From contig MU128982.1 in assembly GCA_014904985.1 (NCBI GenBank), positions 62,001-126,000 on the forward strand: 64,000 nucleotides of DNA. The letters run 5' to 3'. Numbering within the stretch: position 1 is the stretch's first letter; the number at the start of each line of letters is the position of its first letter. The notes beneath the pieces are model-generated. The model saw nothing but the letters and a program-made list of their open reading frames with translations. It was not told where the DNA came from and made no database searches. The stretch is from Hydnum rufescens UP504 (Eukaryota > Basidiomycota > Agaricomycetes > Cantharellales > Hydnaceae). Shown here one piece after another: positions 10,704 through 22,700 of this stretch. A program made the position numbers and the translations under genes.

Positions 10704-11579
10704 ATATAGAGCAGCTTGGAGAGGCACTATCATGCTGCCAGCAGCATTGAAAGGCAAAGAAGTTCTACCATGCAGGTCACCCAGGTGCTTAATGGAATCC
10801 TTTTCAGTGTATGCTGTAGCCCCTGAGGGGATCCAGTTTGTCAATGAAAGACAGGTGAGATTCATCAGATTTGGTCACCACAGATCAGGGGAAAGATCAT
10901 TGTATTCTGGGTCAAAGTGGTCAGTTCTCTGGTTTGGTATTGTGGTTGTTGGTAGGGATTAAAATGTGAAATGGGAATCCAATTCCTGATATATCCCCAC
11001 TGGAGACCAAGACAAAACTTAAATCAGTCAAGTCCATCTTGGTCTTGGCCAAGCCTGGTTTAATTTGTGATGCATCATGTTTGTGTTCATTGGAATGAAT
11101 GAAACCAACAATGGCCAGGCACATCTGAGACAAGCATGAGCCCCTATATGGTTATGCTTTACAGACTCACCAATCTACATCTTTCAGCTACATTTCACCA
11201 GCAATCTTTTACCCATTCTCTTCTGATGCCACTGGTACTCAGAGATCATTTTTCCTTTTATCCTCCTTGCATGTGTTTTTCTAACCTCCTGTAAATACTA
11301 TAAAAAGATGGGCTTAGACTCACTAAAATATCAAGGATATTCTACATTCTTCTTGCTGTTGCCTCTGAATTCAGGTGACTCTGTACAACTTCAGTCAACT
11401 TTGGCTTATCTCTGAAGTCAGGTCAAATTTACCTACTTGACTTTGTGTTGAGAGGAAACTTATCTACATCAAGTTGCTTTCTGCTCTAAGACTCTTTTCA
11501 GTTGCTGTCTTTCAACACTTTGACTCAAGCCAACTTAAGTCAAACAAATCAATCAACTTGGCTTGAAACTCAAAGCCCA
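10704..11579. other. No gene seen; CpG-erased DNA
   Basis: Short open frames only, no recognisable domain, and no CpG seen. Confidence 0.5.
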
Positions 11580-11599
11580 AGTTGTGGCAATACTACCAA

Positions 11600-12060
11600 T
11601 TGTCATGCAATAAGATGCCACTTCCACCAAAGAATGGGCAAATAAGTATGCACACTACTGCAACCTATTCAATAGCCATGTGTTTGAGCTTTGGAAGGAC
11701 CCTGAATGGGCTCAAATCATGTATGATACTGCAGTTCAGCAGCAGGGGGTTCAGCATGTTGCACCTGATGAGCAGGTCACCTTTATGACCCACATGGAAG
11801 ATAACTGCCAACAGGAGCCCCAGTCTTTCAATGAGTAAGTCCACCATTCTGTATGTAGAACACATCTCAGCACCTATATTTCCAGTTGTGTAATGATAGC
11901 ATTTTCTGCAATGTCTATGCTGAAAGCAATTGAGTCTGGATACTTGTGGATAAGTCAACAGAATTCCAGTCTCAATTCCACAAGAGACACACTGAAATTT
12001 TGTAAGTATTTGAATGATCCCAGCAGAAGTATTAACCCCTGTAGCTTCACCCCACAGCCA
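11600..12060 (+). pseudogene. Repeat-family gene copy 1 (unknown protein), CpG-decayed
   Basis: One frame reads KEWANKYAHYC, then ELWKDPEWAQIMYD and HMEDNCQQEPQSFNE, ending at a splice-donor-like GAGTAAGTCC. The copy at 25.86 kb reads EEWASKYARYS, ELRKQPERLRVAYK and RMEDNCLKVPQSFAE and ends at GAGTGAGTCC, so both the exon and its donor site are conserved. A second exon-like part follows from about 11,890 (FSAMSMLKAIESG here against FSANCVLHAIECW there). I recognise no known domain. Nearly every CpG of the 25.8-kb copy is TpG or CpA here. Confidence 0.6.
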
Positions 12061-13455
12061 ACAACTTCAAAGGGATATTGGACCTTGATCCCAACTCACC
12101 CTTGCAGTGGACAAACACTGAATCATGGTTAAAGGATGACAGCTGGAGGATCCCCAATTCCAGCCTATCCCAGCTATGAGAGAACATGGCAAAAAACCAG
12201 GAGATGCATCATGAAACCCAACAGTGGAACCAGAGTCTCCAGAGCTAACAAAGCTAACAAAGTTGGACAAACATCTTACCCTAATATTGAGGCTCTGGAG
12301 CATGGCTTGTGCTTTGCCAGCTTTGTATCTTTGGTCTCTTTGGGCTGCCTCAATAGCTTTCAGATTGTGTATCAAGTATGATTAAATTACTTTATTCAAC
12401 TGCACAAATATACAATTATGTAATCATCCTGTATAGCACACCTCAAGGTCCACCAACTATGTTGGGTGGATAGGTGGGTGGGGTGGAAAGCTAAGCAGTG
12501 ACAAGTGTGAACCATGGGCAAATAACTTGGAGCCTTGGAGGATGGGTAGCAGGTGCCCTATCTGACCGCATAACAATATGTAAGGTGGAATGAGGTAGAT
12601 AGCCAAAGAACTATCACTATTGACTTACATTGAAAGATGCTAGATTGGGTTTGAGCCCCCTATAGGATGCAAGGGGTGGGTTAGCACTGACCAAGCACTT
12701 GTAAGGGAGGGGGGGGGGGGTGAGCAGTGGTTCATAGCTTACAGGGGAATATGCAGGGTAAACTCACAACCCCAACAGAAACCATACCTGAGACATTACT
12801 AGAAGTGACAGCAACAGCAGGTGGACAGAGGAAAGGAAGGGGAAAGTGGGTTGAACATTGATGAGCAGAAGACAGATGCAAAAGTGACCAAACAATCAGA
12901 AACACAGGAAAATTTCAGACTCTGATCAGGTGTCTCCAATATCCACAAATTTTTTTAAGTCCTCAATCAAAGCAACCAAAGCAGTCCAAAGTAAATAAAG
13001 TAAATGATCAACTTTTGGCCCAAGCTTTGGTGTACTCTAGAGTGTCCAGAGGCTACTGAAGTAAGGCTTTGCTTTGGATGACTGTTGGGATTCCTGATGT
13101 GATCCTGGTAGCCCCAATTCATGCCATACCTAGTATGCCTCTCAAAATTATCCCAATCAAGTACTAGTATTGTTCAGAGTACAACAGAGCAACTGCTGAA
13201 GTGCTTCACCTGACTGACACTCAAGAGCAAGTCTCCATAGTATACCCAAACCACAAAGCTCATTATCCCTCCCTGAAATCAATGCATCCTGTCCACAGTG
13301 CTCACTGCAGGCTTGAAGAGTGCCCAGGGCCAACTCTCCTTCAGTCTATCTGTATCAATATCCATACCCTCTGGGCCTAAACAACTCATGCCATTTGTGG
13401 TGAGCCTCCAGAGGCAGAGAATATGAAAACTTGGCCAGGGTGCAGGACAGGCTGA
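12061..13455. other. No gene seen; CpG-erased DNA with a G12 run
   Basis: No recognisable coding sequence. One CpG was seen (near 12,566). A homopolymer of twelve G is at 12,709-12,720. Confidence 0.5.
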
Positions 13456-13950
13456 ATGAACTCCATTTGTATTATAAACAATAGTCATACTATTTGATTC
13501 ATACAATGCACTTCAAGTGGATGAAGCTAAATCATAATCAACAACAAGACTGTTTTCCAACCAATTGGCCACCTCCTCCAGGTCAAGGTGTTCAAGTTCC
13601 CTGGTGTCTTCATAGCAAATCTGGAACCACCATCCCACCTCCTGACTCCTACCAAGCTCAACAACTTCATAAGCACACCTCACTTCATCATCTCCAACTG
13701 CCACCAGGTGGACAAATTTTTTGTCAAGAAGGAATGATTGAAACTCATCCACTTCCAAAGAATCAAGAGGACAAGTTGGGACTGAGGGGGATATGCCCCT
13801 GGCCTGGGGGACAATCTCCCATTGAATCCACAGTTGTTTGCTGATGGTATACACAGTACTGGGGTTAATACTCTTCAACTGATGCCAGGGTCATCCAAAC
13901 ATACAGAGGTTCACTTTTTCTTTTGTCAAATTGAACTTGGACCTGGTCTA
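13456..13950 (-). pseudogene. Repeat-family gene copy 2 (unknown protein), CpG-decayed
   Basis: The minus-strand frame 13,878-13,513 reads WIQWEIVPQARGISPSVPT, KFVHLVAVGDDE, EVGWWFQICYEDTRELEHL and WLENSLVVDYDLASST. It matches the 26.28-26.63 kb copy almost residue for residue. Upstream it continues as VQFDKRKSEPLYVW. Similarity to the other copy stops on both sides of GAGTTCATTCAGC (about 13,455), suggesting a shared 3' end of a mobile or duplicated unit. No known domain was recognised. Confidence 0.65.
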
Positions 13951-14146
13951 ACACTCCCACAATTAGGAGTGTTTATGGTAGCAAAACTGCAGAAAAAGTG
14001 TGACACAACTGAAAAATCAAAACTGGAAAAGACTTGGCAAAACTGGGCAAAACTGGAACAACAGTGCAGTTTTGCTCCAGTTTTGTGAAGCAGCTCCAGA
14101 GGTCCAACTGGTGGAAAACTGGAACAAAACTCCGGTCGCCTGGGAA

Positions 14147-14521
14147 TAAGGAGATTGATCACAAGCGACAGTCTGTCTCTCGACCAAGACAGGAACGTTT
14201 ATTGCATTACTGATGGTCTTGTTCAGGTGTATGTCAAGACAAGTACGACATCGGGTGAGCCTGAAGGGATATGGGCCACGGAGGAATTAAACAGATATCA
14301 CTTGGTGAACGAAGCAGGGAGCGAGGGAACGCTCTCGAACCCTTTCACGATCCCCGGCTTATTCACCGAGAACGTGAACCTCGTGTGGCCTGATGAGGAA
14401 GTCGACGAAGTCAGTTGACATACCAAGTAGATCGCGTGCAAATTCCGACGTCTCTAACCTAGACCTCGGCTGGGGCTCTATCGCAATGGAGGAACTCGGT
14501 GTCATTATTTGGATCGACTGG
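14147..14521 (+). pseudogene. Displaced fragment of the NTE1 gene
   Basis: About 375 bp align with NTE1 exon 5 (from about 49,800 to 50,180). Shared readings are SLSLDQD, YCITDGLVQVYVKTSTTSGE, GTLSNPF and [17 protein letters not shown]. The fragment has an in-frame TGA at about 14,415 and no flanking exons, so it is non-functional. Many differences are transitions. It begins within about 20 bp of the point where CpG dinucleotides return (14,131). Confidence 0.88.
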
Positions 14522-16284
14522 GGGACAGTAGAAATGCGCATCCGATGCGCGCATCGGGATCAATATTCCCATTGAGTTTACGCATCAGCAGCGAGGCACT
14601 TGCAGCAGAGAAACGCGCATCGGCAAGAGTGCACATCAGCAAGCATACGGATCAACACGCATCTAGCGCACGCATCACTGGTGTTGACTACTCTGTGGGT
14701 CAGTTTCGCGATCCATGACTTATCCTATTCTCATGGTCGCTATAGTCTACCCCGACGCACAGAATCACCCATAATGCGGTCTATAGGCCTTGTTGTTAGT
14801 TACTAATTTGGAAACACAAAGCAACCTCCCAGTGAGTTCCTTCAACCTACTGTGCGCACTTCGATGAGGGGGAGATACCCCACGCCCATCTTCCCCTCTT
14901 CCAGTAGGAATCCGTTTGAGTCTTGGCCCTGTCCGAGGCCAATGATATTGAATCCAAGGCCGAGACTCCTCCCCCCCCCAGTCGCTTGCAATGACCCGGT
15001 GTGACTTCATTCGTCCGAAGTGTTGAGCCACCCATCCAAGACGTAACATGGTGAAATCCTTCGTGTAGGTGCATGCGTCTTGGGTAGACGCGAAATGGGG
15101 GGCATCGTTTTTGGCGGGGTGAATTTGTTCATAGTTCCGAACCCTCGCCGAAGTCGCACTGTTCCCACTTCTTCTCGATCTGCACGGCTGCGGATAACAG
15201 ACATATCTTCAAACCGGCACCCGATATTCATGCCTCAGGTATAATAGGTGTTAAGTTGAGATCCCTTGACCCCGCTATGCACCATGTCTTCTTCTGCTTC
15301 CCCCACTCGTTCGAATCCGAGTGAATCCCCCACCTCATGTTATCGATGTCAGCTAAAGGTGCTTCCCAGGCATCCGCTGTTCGACACACGGTTTCATCTC
15401 GTTCGAGGCCATTTGCCATTGGTCTGCTGCCCCTCCGACGCAATAGGCGGTCCCAGTAGGAACGCGAAGGGCGAAGGTCTTGGAGTAGGCCAGGTCTTCA
15501 TGTGGGGAGTCAACCAAAGCGGATAGTTTTGAGCATTGGACGGACGGCCAAAAGCGGTGCATGTGTCGTGGATTATCACGATTGTGTCGTCTCATTGTGC
15601 CTACCTAGGTCCGCATTTCAGACGTGGGGCACACTTCTTGTGTACAAAGTGTGCGATGAGCCTTGCAATACAAGTTTCGATAAACCCATTGCTTTTCCAG
15701 CATGTCGCTCATGCGTGAATCAATCATTCCCGACATTGGTGTTAGGGCTCGCGGAATGAGCGATGTTTAGGTACTAGAAGTCTGATGACATCATCATCAT
15801 CATCATGAGAATATCTCCCTGACTTCCAGACTTCATGGGTGGTGCCATAGTCTCAACACCTTAGACACCAAAAAGCATACAAGCATCCCCAATGCCGTCC
15901 AAGGCTCCCGGGCCTTAAAATTTTTGAAATTTTCTGACAGAAATTGGCAATTGGACTCTGTATTACGTAATACGACCAGACGAGGCCTGAACGAGTCTTT
16001 TGACAAAACGGATCGAAACTACGGTCTCGATAGAGAGGATGCTTATGTGTTTCGCACACCATAATCGGTTCTCACGGAGTGACGGCATGACATCCTTTCC
16101 CGGAAGTTGCCGGGACCGATCATTAGGAAGCTCCGGTAAACAGTGGGCCGTTCATCCCACTGGAGCTCTGGCTGGCCGGTCTTGAACTCTACAAGGAATC
16201 CCAAAGGCGTGGGTGATAAGATTTCTCGGTGTGTATGCATGGTACCTATCAGTGATGTGTGTTCCTTATGATGGCACTGCAGGT
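14522..16284. other. No gene recognised
   Basis: CpG-normal DNA with only short, mutually overlapping open frames and no domain I can name. A short (ATC)n microsatellite is at about 15,789-15,806. The part near 16.2 kb should contain the pantothenate kinase promoter. Confidence 0.5.
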
Positions 16285-18053
16285 ATGGCAAACGGATTCA
16301 TCCCCACTCCTCACGCGATCAAAGTCGACACCCGGGGCGCAGTGATTTTGCAAGAAGAGTCACCAGAGGTATTCTCCCTGATATTTATTCTAATACTCTG
16401 TCCCCTGACGAACAAGGATATAAGACAAGGGATAGCCGAGGCATATACTTCCCGAATCACATCGAACCTGTTTCCCACATAGCTGTAGATGTGAGTTGTC
16501 TCATCGTTTCTCTTATATATGTTGCGATTATGTGGTGAACATGTTTCTAGATCGGCGGTTCACTGGCTAAAGTTATCTATTTCACCCGCTCGCCTGTTCC
16601 GCCCGCCTCGTCATCCTCGGATTCTGAAAGTTCCACTGCATCTTCAGACTCTGTATCTACGCCGGATGACGACATTGAAGCCCGAGTCCCGGGCACTCCG
16701 GCGCCATCACGCACCAAATTCACTGGAGCCCTCACTCCTCTCACCTTAGAGGCACCACGGATAAACAAATTCGAGCCAGATCTAACAGGGGGCCATTTTC
16801 GCGGCGCACTCCTACGTCGCGCGACACTTCAGAATGTCCCGGGTGGAGAGCTCAACTTCGAACGGTTCGAAACGGACAATATTCACGAATGCGTCGAGTT
16901 CATACAACACCTCATCGACCGCTCTGCCAAAGTAAACCGGGTCTCGATAGACGAAATGCGGAAGAGCGTCAAGATTATGGCAACAGGGGGCGGGGCGCAT
17001 AAGTATTATGAGCTCTTTCAGAACTCCCTCAGTGTAGAGGTTCGCCCAGAGGATGAAATGGAGTGTTTAATCACGGGCCTCAACTTCATCACTTCGATCC
17101 CCAACGAAGCTTATACCTTTTCTGATGAACTCATCGACTCGGTCTCACATTCTAAGCGTTTAAATGCCGATCCCGAGCGCCCATCGCCCAACCCTCCAAA
17201 GTACGGCGTATCTTTCGATCCGCATCCAAACGCACAGTTGCCCTGTCTTCTGGTCAACATTGGTTCTGGTGTGTCCATCATCAAAGTTGACGAGGCTGGA
17301 AAGTTCGAACGAGTGAGCGGAACAAGTTTGGGGGGTGGGACCCTCTGGGGACTCTTAAGTCTCCTTACGCCTGCTTCATCCTTTGACGGTCGGTCATCTC
17401 CCTCCAAAGCCTTCTCGCGTTTTCTCACCTTGCAAACAGAGATGCTGGCTTTGTCGGAGAAGGGCGACAATGCAAACGTAGATATGCTCATTTCCGACAT
17501 CTACGGTCAGGATTATGGGCGACTTGGACTCAAGTCCACGGTTATCGCCAGTTCCTTCGGGAAGGTTTTCAAGAAAGGCACAGAAAAGCGTACATTTAAG
17601 CCAGAGGATATCAGCCGCAGTCTCCTGTATGCGGTGTCGAATAACATTGGGCAAATTGCGTGCGTATCGATTGTGCTATTCAGTCCTTAACAACACACTG
17701 ACGTGTGGCTGGTGCACAGATATATGAACGCCGAGAAATACGGCCTAGATCGAATATACTTTGGTGGTTGCTTCATCAGAGGTCAGTGTCCATCTTCAAC
17801 TTGGATCGCAACCGCAGCTGACTGCAGGTTCACCCGCGGTGGAAATAGGTCATGCTGCTACCATATCTACCTTATCGTACGCTATTCGTTTCTGGAGCAA
17901 AGGTACCAAGAAGGCTATGTTCTTGCGGCACGAGGGGTTCCTGTGAGTGATTTACTTTGCTTCCTTTCTGAGTCTTCCCTAACGGATTTCCTTCTCAGGG
18001 GGGCCATCGGTGCTTGGATTAAGAATATAGAATCACCTACTACTGACTTGTAA
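16285..18053 (+). CDS. Pantothenate kinase (eukaryotic PanK type)
   Basis: Phosphorylates pantothenate with ATP, the first step of coenzyme A synthesis. Exons: 16285-16368, 16425-16490, 16551-17388, 17440-17659, 17720-17781, 17828-17942, 17999-18053, giving 479 residues. All junctions keep phase and family sequence, e.g. HIAVD|IGGSLAKV, SFDE|MLALS and NIGQIA|YMNAEK. The phosphate-binding opening IGGSLAKVIYF is near residue 50; ATGGGAHKY, SGTSLGGGTLWGL, the GDNANVDMLISDIYG stretch and the C-terminal FGGCFIRG...RFWSKGTKKAMFLRHEGFLGA follow. An acidic/Ser-rich insert lies at residues about 60-100. Start chosen at MANGFIPTPHAIKVD because it joins the conserved FPNHIEPVSHIAVD in phase. It ends 94 bp before the next gene on the same strand. 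This is the cleanest model in the window. Confidence 0.93.
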
Positions 18054-18147
18054 TACTTAATGTAGCCTAACGAGAAGTATTAGTGCAAAATCAATTTATT
18101 GCGTGAATGTTACGTAATTTGTGTCGCTGCCGTCGCAACTCGTCGAT

Positions 18148-19486
18148 ATGGCAGACGCAACGAACAGACTCTCTTTAAATTCAATACCTGAGTCCCCTGT
18201 AGACACGGCTCAACCTATCACCCTCACGTCATCCCCCAGCCATGGTCACAGTACGCGGCGTCTCTCCAGACGCCGCGAGTCAACTGTCTCTGTTTCCCCG
18301 GATGGGAGGATCCGCAGAGTCACCTCACCTTCACCATCTCCGCCCCCATCTGCTCCAGTCAGCCCTAATCAATTTATCCACCATGTTCCTCAGATCCCGA
18401 CAAAGAGCCTTTTGACATCTTTGGCGGGCGCTGCCCACTACTCTGGTCCTAGTCCTGTGCGGGGGTTCCGGTCCAGTCATGACAGTCCCGCTTCTCTGAC
18501 GTTGTGTCTTGTTATGTTTCACCAAGGAAACTATGCCGCCTGCCCCCTTTCATCCAACATTTGCCGATGGCGAAGATCGAACAAAGCTGGATCCTGTTCG
18601 TCAACGGATTTTAGATGATGTGCTGAAGCTGTTTTGTGGCCAGCCCTCCCCGGAGGCATTAAGTCATTGGCACAAAGTGAGCACTTCCAGCTGTTTTCTC
18701 ACCCCACATGCAAATCTTTTGCCTCTGTCTTTCAGGATGCAATATTGGAGGTGCGGGCATAGACGTTTTCTGGAGGATAATCTCCCCGTAATATTCCCGT
18801 TTGCGATTTTAGTCCCCGTTGACCCGGTGTGAAGGATACCGTCAGTGTGCTGCTCAGGTGCGTTTGGCAGTGTGCAAGTTTTCAAGAATCGATGTCAGAT
18901 TGAGCTGTCCCACCAATTATAGTGGTATGCATTGGTGCGTTCGCATCCAATGTATTCGTGTTCTCTTCCTTGCCGACATCCTGCGTTATATTCACAGGCC
19001 ACAATGGTATCGTCTTCTCGAACAGTATCACACCGGGTCTTGGCATCGACGAGTTCGCCAAGCCGGATAGTGTATAGTCAGACTCAGGAATACACCATAC
19101 GGTACACACATTTGAAAAGAGTGGGACATCGGGTTCTCGATATCCATACTCGCCGGAGGCTGAGCTCTCCTTATAGGTCATACAATCCATGGTGGCCATT
19201 CACCTCGACAATAATGACCAAATCGTTATGCTGGAAGACAAATGGAAAGGAGATGATCAGCCTGCTACGCGGACTGCGTTGGTTAGTAGTTAATCCCGCC
19301 TCCCTCTGTGAAGTTCTTGGCTCACATTGAATCTACTTGTAGTTCTTCCGAAAGTTTAATGCGAGAGCAGTATCTTTGCTCTTCCAGAGTTCCAAAAAGG
19401 GAGCTCCCTGTATCTCCTGCAGCAGATCACGATCCCACAACGTACCCCCCACGACCACGCTTATTTCCGAATTCCATTCCAGGATG
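18148..19486 (+). CDS. SnoaL-like (NTF2-fold) fungal protein of unknown role
   Basis: Exons: 18148-18456, 18527-18676, 18736-18750, 18813-18857, 18923-18934, 18998-19120, 19177-19281, then from 19343. The N-terminal 103 residues are Ser/Pro-rich and probably disordered. The conserved part reads FHPTFADGEDRTKLDPVRQR, LFCGQPSPEALSHWHKDAI, CEGYRQCAAQWYAL, QEYTIRY and MVAIHLDNNDQIVMLEDKWK, a fungal SnoaL-like pattern. Two micro-exons (15 and 12 nt) are inferred from phase and conservation. In the last exon the expected tail (RVPKRELPVSP, stop 19,484-19,486) is one base out of frame with FFRKFNARAVSLLF. In the literal frame the protein would run to 19,642 without family similarity. No catalytic assignment is possible. 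Confidence 0.65.
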
Positions 19487-19774
19487 AGCACAAGCTATAG
19501 GTTCCTTAGTCTTGTGCTTGCTTCACGATCCTATTGTAGCCTTCATTTATCACTCCAGCCTTCAATGTATGCTGTATTTAGCTTCATGTTATATGCACAG
19601 TCGTACCAATGCCCATTGTCCATTCCTCTATTCAGCATGTGACTTAGGATAAGTTGAGCCAAAGTTTTGTGGGTGTCTTATTCCCCTTTCACTTCATCAC
19701 CTCGGCTGCCCACGGGGCGCTCAATCCTCTGGGTGATTGTTAGGCGCTGGTCGGGGCCGGCAGTATCCGAGCCC

Positions 19775-22700
19775 ATGTCTGGCGATCTTTCATCCCAGAT
19801 TCGCTATCCTGATAGACAGAAGAAGGATCTCCTTCTGGAGGCCTTGAAGTTGGATAAACTTCCTTCACAAAACGAACTTCGTGAAACTATACGTGATAAA
19901 TGGCTCACGCCTAAAGACACACTTCCCGTCCATTGGCTTGACCATTACCAGACGTTCGTCGGCTTTGTTCAAATGCGTGTTCACCTCATTCAATTCTCGT
20001 AAATATAGTCACTGGGAGCAGCCTATTGATATTCCTTCTCTACTTTCCTTGACGCCATCGGCACCTCCTACAGCCTTGTCGTTTGTTAGATCTGGATTGG
20101 ATGGCAAAGTGACGGGTTACATTGAGGTATTGGCCGTCTCCTTCAATTGTGTATCCATTTTGACGTCCCATTCCCCTCCGTTATTAGAGTCCTCGACCCC
20201 GATTGACGGCGAATGCACAAACTTCCACATCTCTTCTGAGAGCTCCTGCCCCTACATCCACGTTTGTGAGGGGAAAATCGGGCTATCTACCATTTCGACC
20301 CGGTGGTCTAGATGATGCCATTCTGGCACCAGAAGAATCCTCGCCGGCAGCTCCCAGGAACGGTGGGGAATGCCACCAATCGTTGCCGTATCTCGCTTTG
20401 AACTTGCGGCACTATTCTTTCAGGGTTATATCTGACGATACCTCCCGGATTCTCACGAGGCCTGGATTTTCATGATGCCGACTCTGATTCTGACGCCGTT
20501 CTCTCTGGTATTCCTGACGCGACTAAACAGTTGCATCATGGTGACCAGGTAAGGACCCCACAGAATTCCTCCCGGATGGTTTCTCATAATCATCCAGGAT
20601 CCCGCTTCCTTCGATTTCTGAACCACGAATCCCCACAACATCTCACAATGCCTCTGAAGAAGTGGACGACTTTTTGCCTGTCGAGGTGGGAGAAACAATT
20701 TAATGTCTCGTGGCAAAACAAGAACGGTCGGTAATTGACGCTCATTTATATAGCGCATTCATATATCCCCAAAGCCCCGCACAAAACCTTCTCGACGAGT
20801 GGATGTGGTCAAGCGCGATTGGGCCCATGTTGTCGACGTCAATCAAGGGCATACCAAACTTTCGTGAACTCGTTCCCGACATGGCGCACAAGGTGAAATA
20901 GGTGTTCAATCATATATTCCAGAGATTCTTCTTGATAGTATCCTTTTACACAGTACCCCTTCGAGCTTGATAACTTCCAAAAGGAAGCCGTATATCATCT
21001 CGAAATGGGAGACAGTGTGTTTGTGGCGGCTCATACGAGTGCTGGAAAAACTGTCGTGGCGGAATACGCTATCGCCTTAGCAGCCAAGCACATGACAAGG
21101 TATGGCTGTCGTTATCCCTTTCCAGTCCTTTGTCATCCATTTATGGCAGATTCTGTACGCCATCACAGAGCTATATACACTTCGCCAATCAAGGCACTGT
21201 CCAATCAAAAATTCCGGGACTTTAAGACAACATTTGATCCGAGCACGGTCGGTATCTTGACGGGGGATGTGCAGATCAATCCAGAGGGTAGTTGTCTCAT
21301 CATGACGACGGAGATTTTGCGATCTATGCTTTACAAGGGGGCTGATCTCATCCGAGACGTCGAATTCGTAATATTTGATGAGGTGCATTATGTCAATGAT
21401 GCAGAGGTGAACTTTATAACCCGTGGGTCGTAATTGGGCTAGTTGGACTAAATTTGCCTTCACAGAGAGGAGTAGTGTGGGAGGAGGTTATCATCATGCT
21501 ACCCGACCATGTCAATATAATTCTACTGTCCGCCACAGTGCCGAACACAAAGGAATTTGCTGATTGGGTTGGGTATGCTCAAGATATTTTCGCTTTCCTT
21601 TGCCGTCTCTGATGATTTGACTAGGCGGACCAAGAAAAAAGACATATATGTCATCAGCACGCCAAAACGACCTGTCCCTCTAGAACACTATATTTACGCC
21701 GGACGCGATATTCACAAAATCGTTGACGCACATGGCCAATTTTTGGGTGCAGGGTATGTGACTAATTTTGTGCAATTACGCGGTGGGGGAGAAGATCTCA
21801 TGTGTTGTCGTAGATACAAAGATGCCGGTGAAGCTCTCAAACGAAAACAAGATAAAGAGCGGGAAGCCGCAGGTCTACCTCCTGTTGTACGCGTTGGGGC
21901 ACGAGGTGGCGCGGCGCAACGTGGTGCAGCCAGCGCGGCGTAGCTCAGCGTGGTGGTGGGCGGGACTAGCGCCCCGAGGGGGAGGTGTTGGAAGCAGCGG
22001 CCCGCGCAGCTTCCAACAACAGGATCGGAATCTATGGGTGCATCTCGTCGGTCTCTTACGGAAAAAGGAGCTCCTCCCCGTCGTCATCTTCACGTTCTCG
22101 AAGAAGAGATGCGAGGAGAATGCTGCAACATTGAGCAATACCGACCTTTCGACCGCCTCCGAAAAGAGCGAAGTCCATGTTACGATTGAGAAAGCTCTCA
22201 CTCGACTCAAGGGTGTGTGCATTCCTCTACACTTATCTCTCCCATTCGAACCCACACTTCCAAGGTTCCGATAAGAAGTTGCCTCAGATTGGTCGGATGA
22301 GGGATCTGCTGTCTCGAGGTATCGGAGTGCATCATGGTGGTCTTTTGCCGATCGTTAAAGAGGTGCGAAGTGTCTTTACGTGTGCACTATGGTTTGTCAA
22401 TAATGCACGTCCTAGGTGGTTGAGATCTTGTTCGCTCGGGGATTGGTAAAAGTCCTATTTGCTACGGAGACCTTTGCCATGGTTGGATCTTTTCACCGTG
22501 CCTCTTAGCATGGGCCCCAACTCATCTAGTTTTGTAGGGTGTGAATATGCCAGCTCGATGCGTCGTGTTCTCAGGGATTCGAAAACACGACGGGAGGAGC
22601 TTCCGAGATATCCTCCCTGGCGAATATACTCAGATGGCCGGCCGTGCTGGTCGACGAGGTTTGGACTCGACGGGTGTTGTAATCATAGTTTCTGGAGACG

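Noticed and set aside
14765..15595. Cluster of 70-95-codon frames on both strands
   Set aside because: They overlap each other in several frames, show no domain, no consistent intron structure and no similarity I recognise; high GC keeps chance frames open.
15789..15806. (ATC)n microsatellite
   Set aside because: Short, ordinary simple repeat without apparent consequence.
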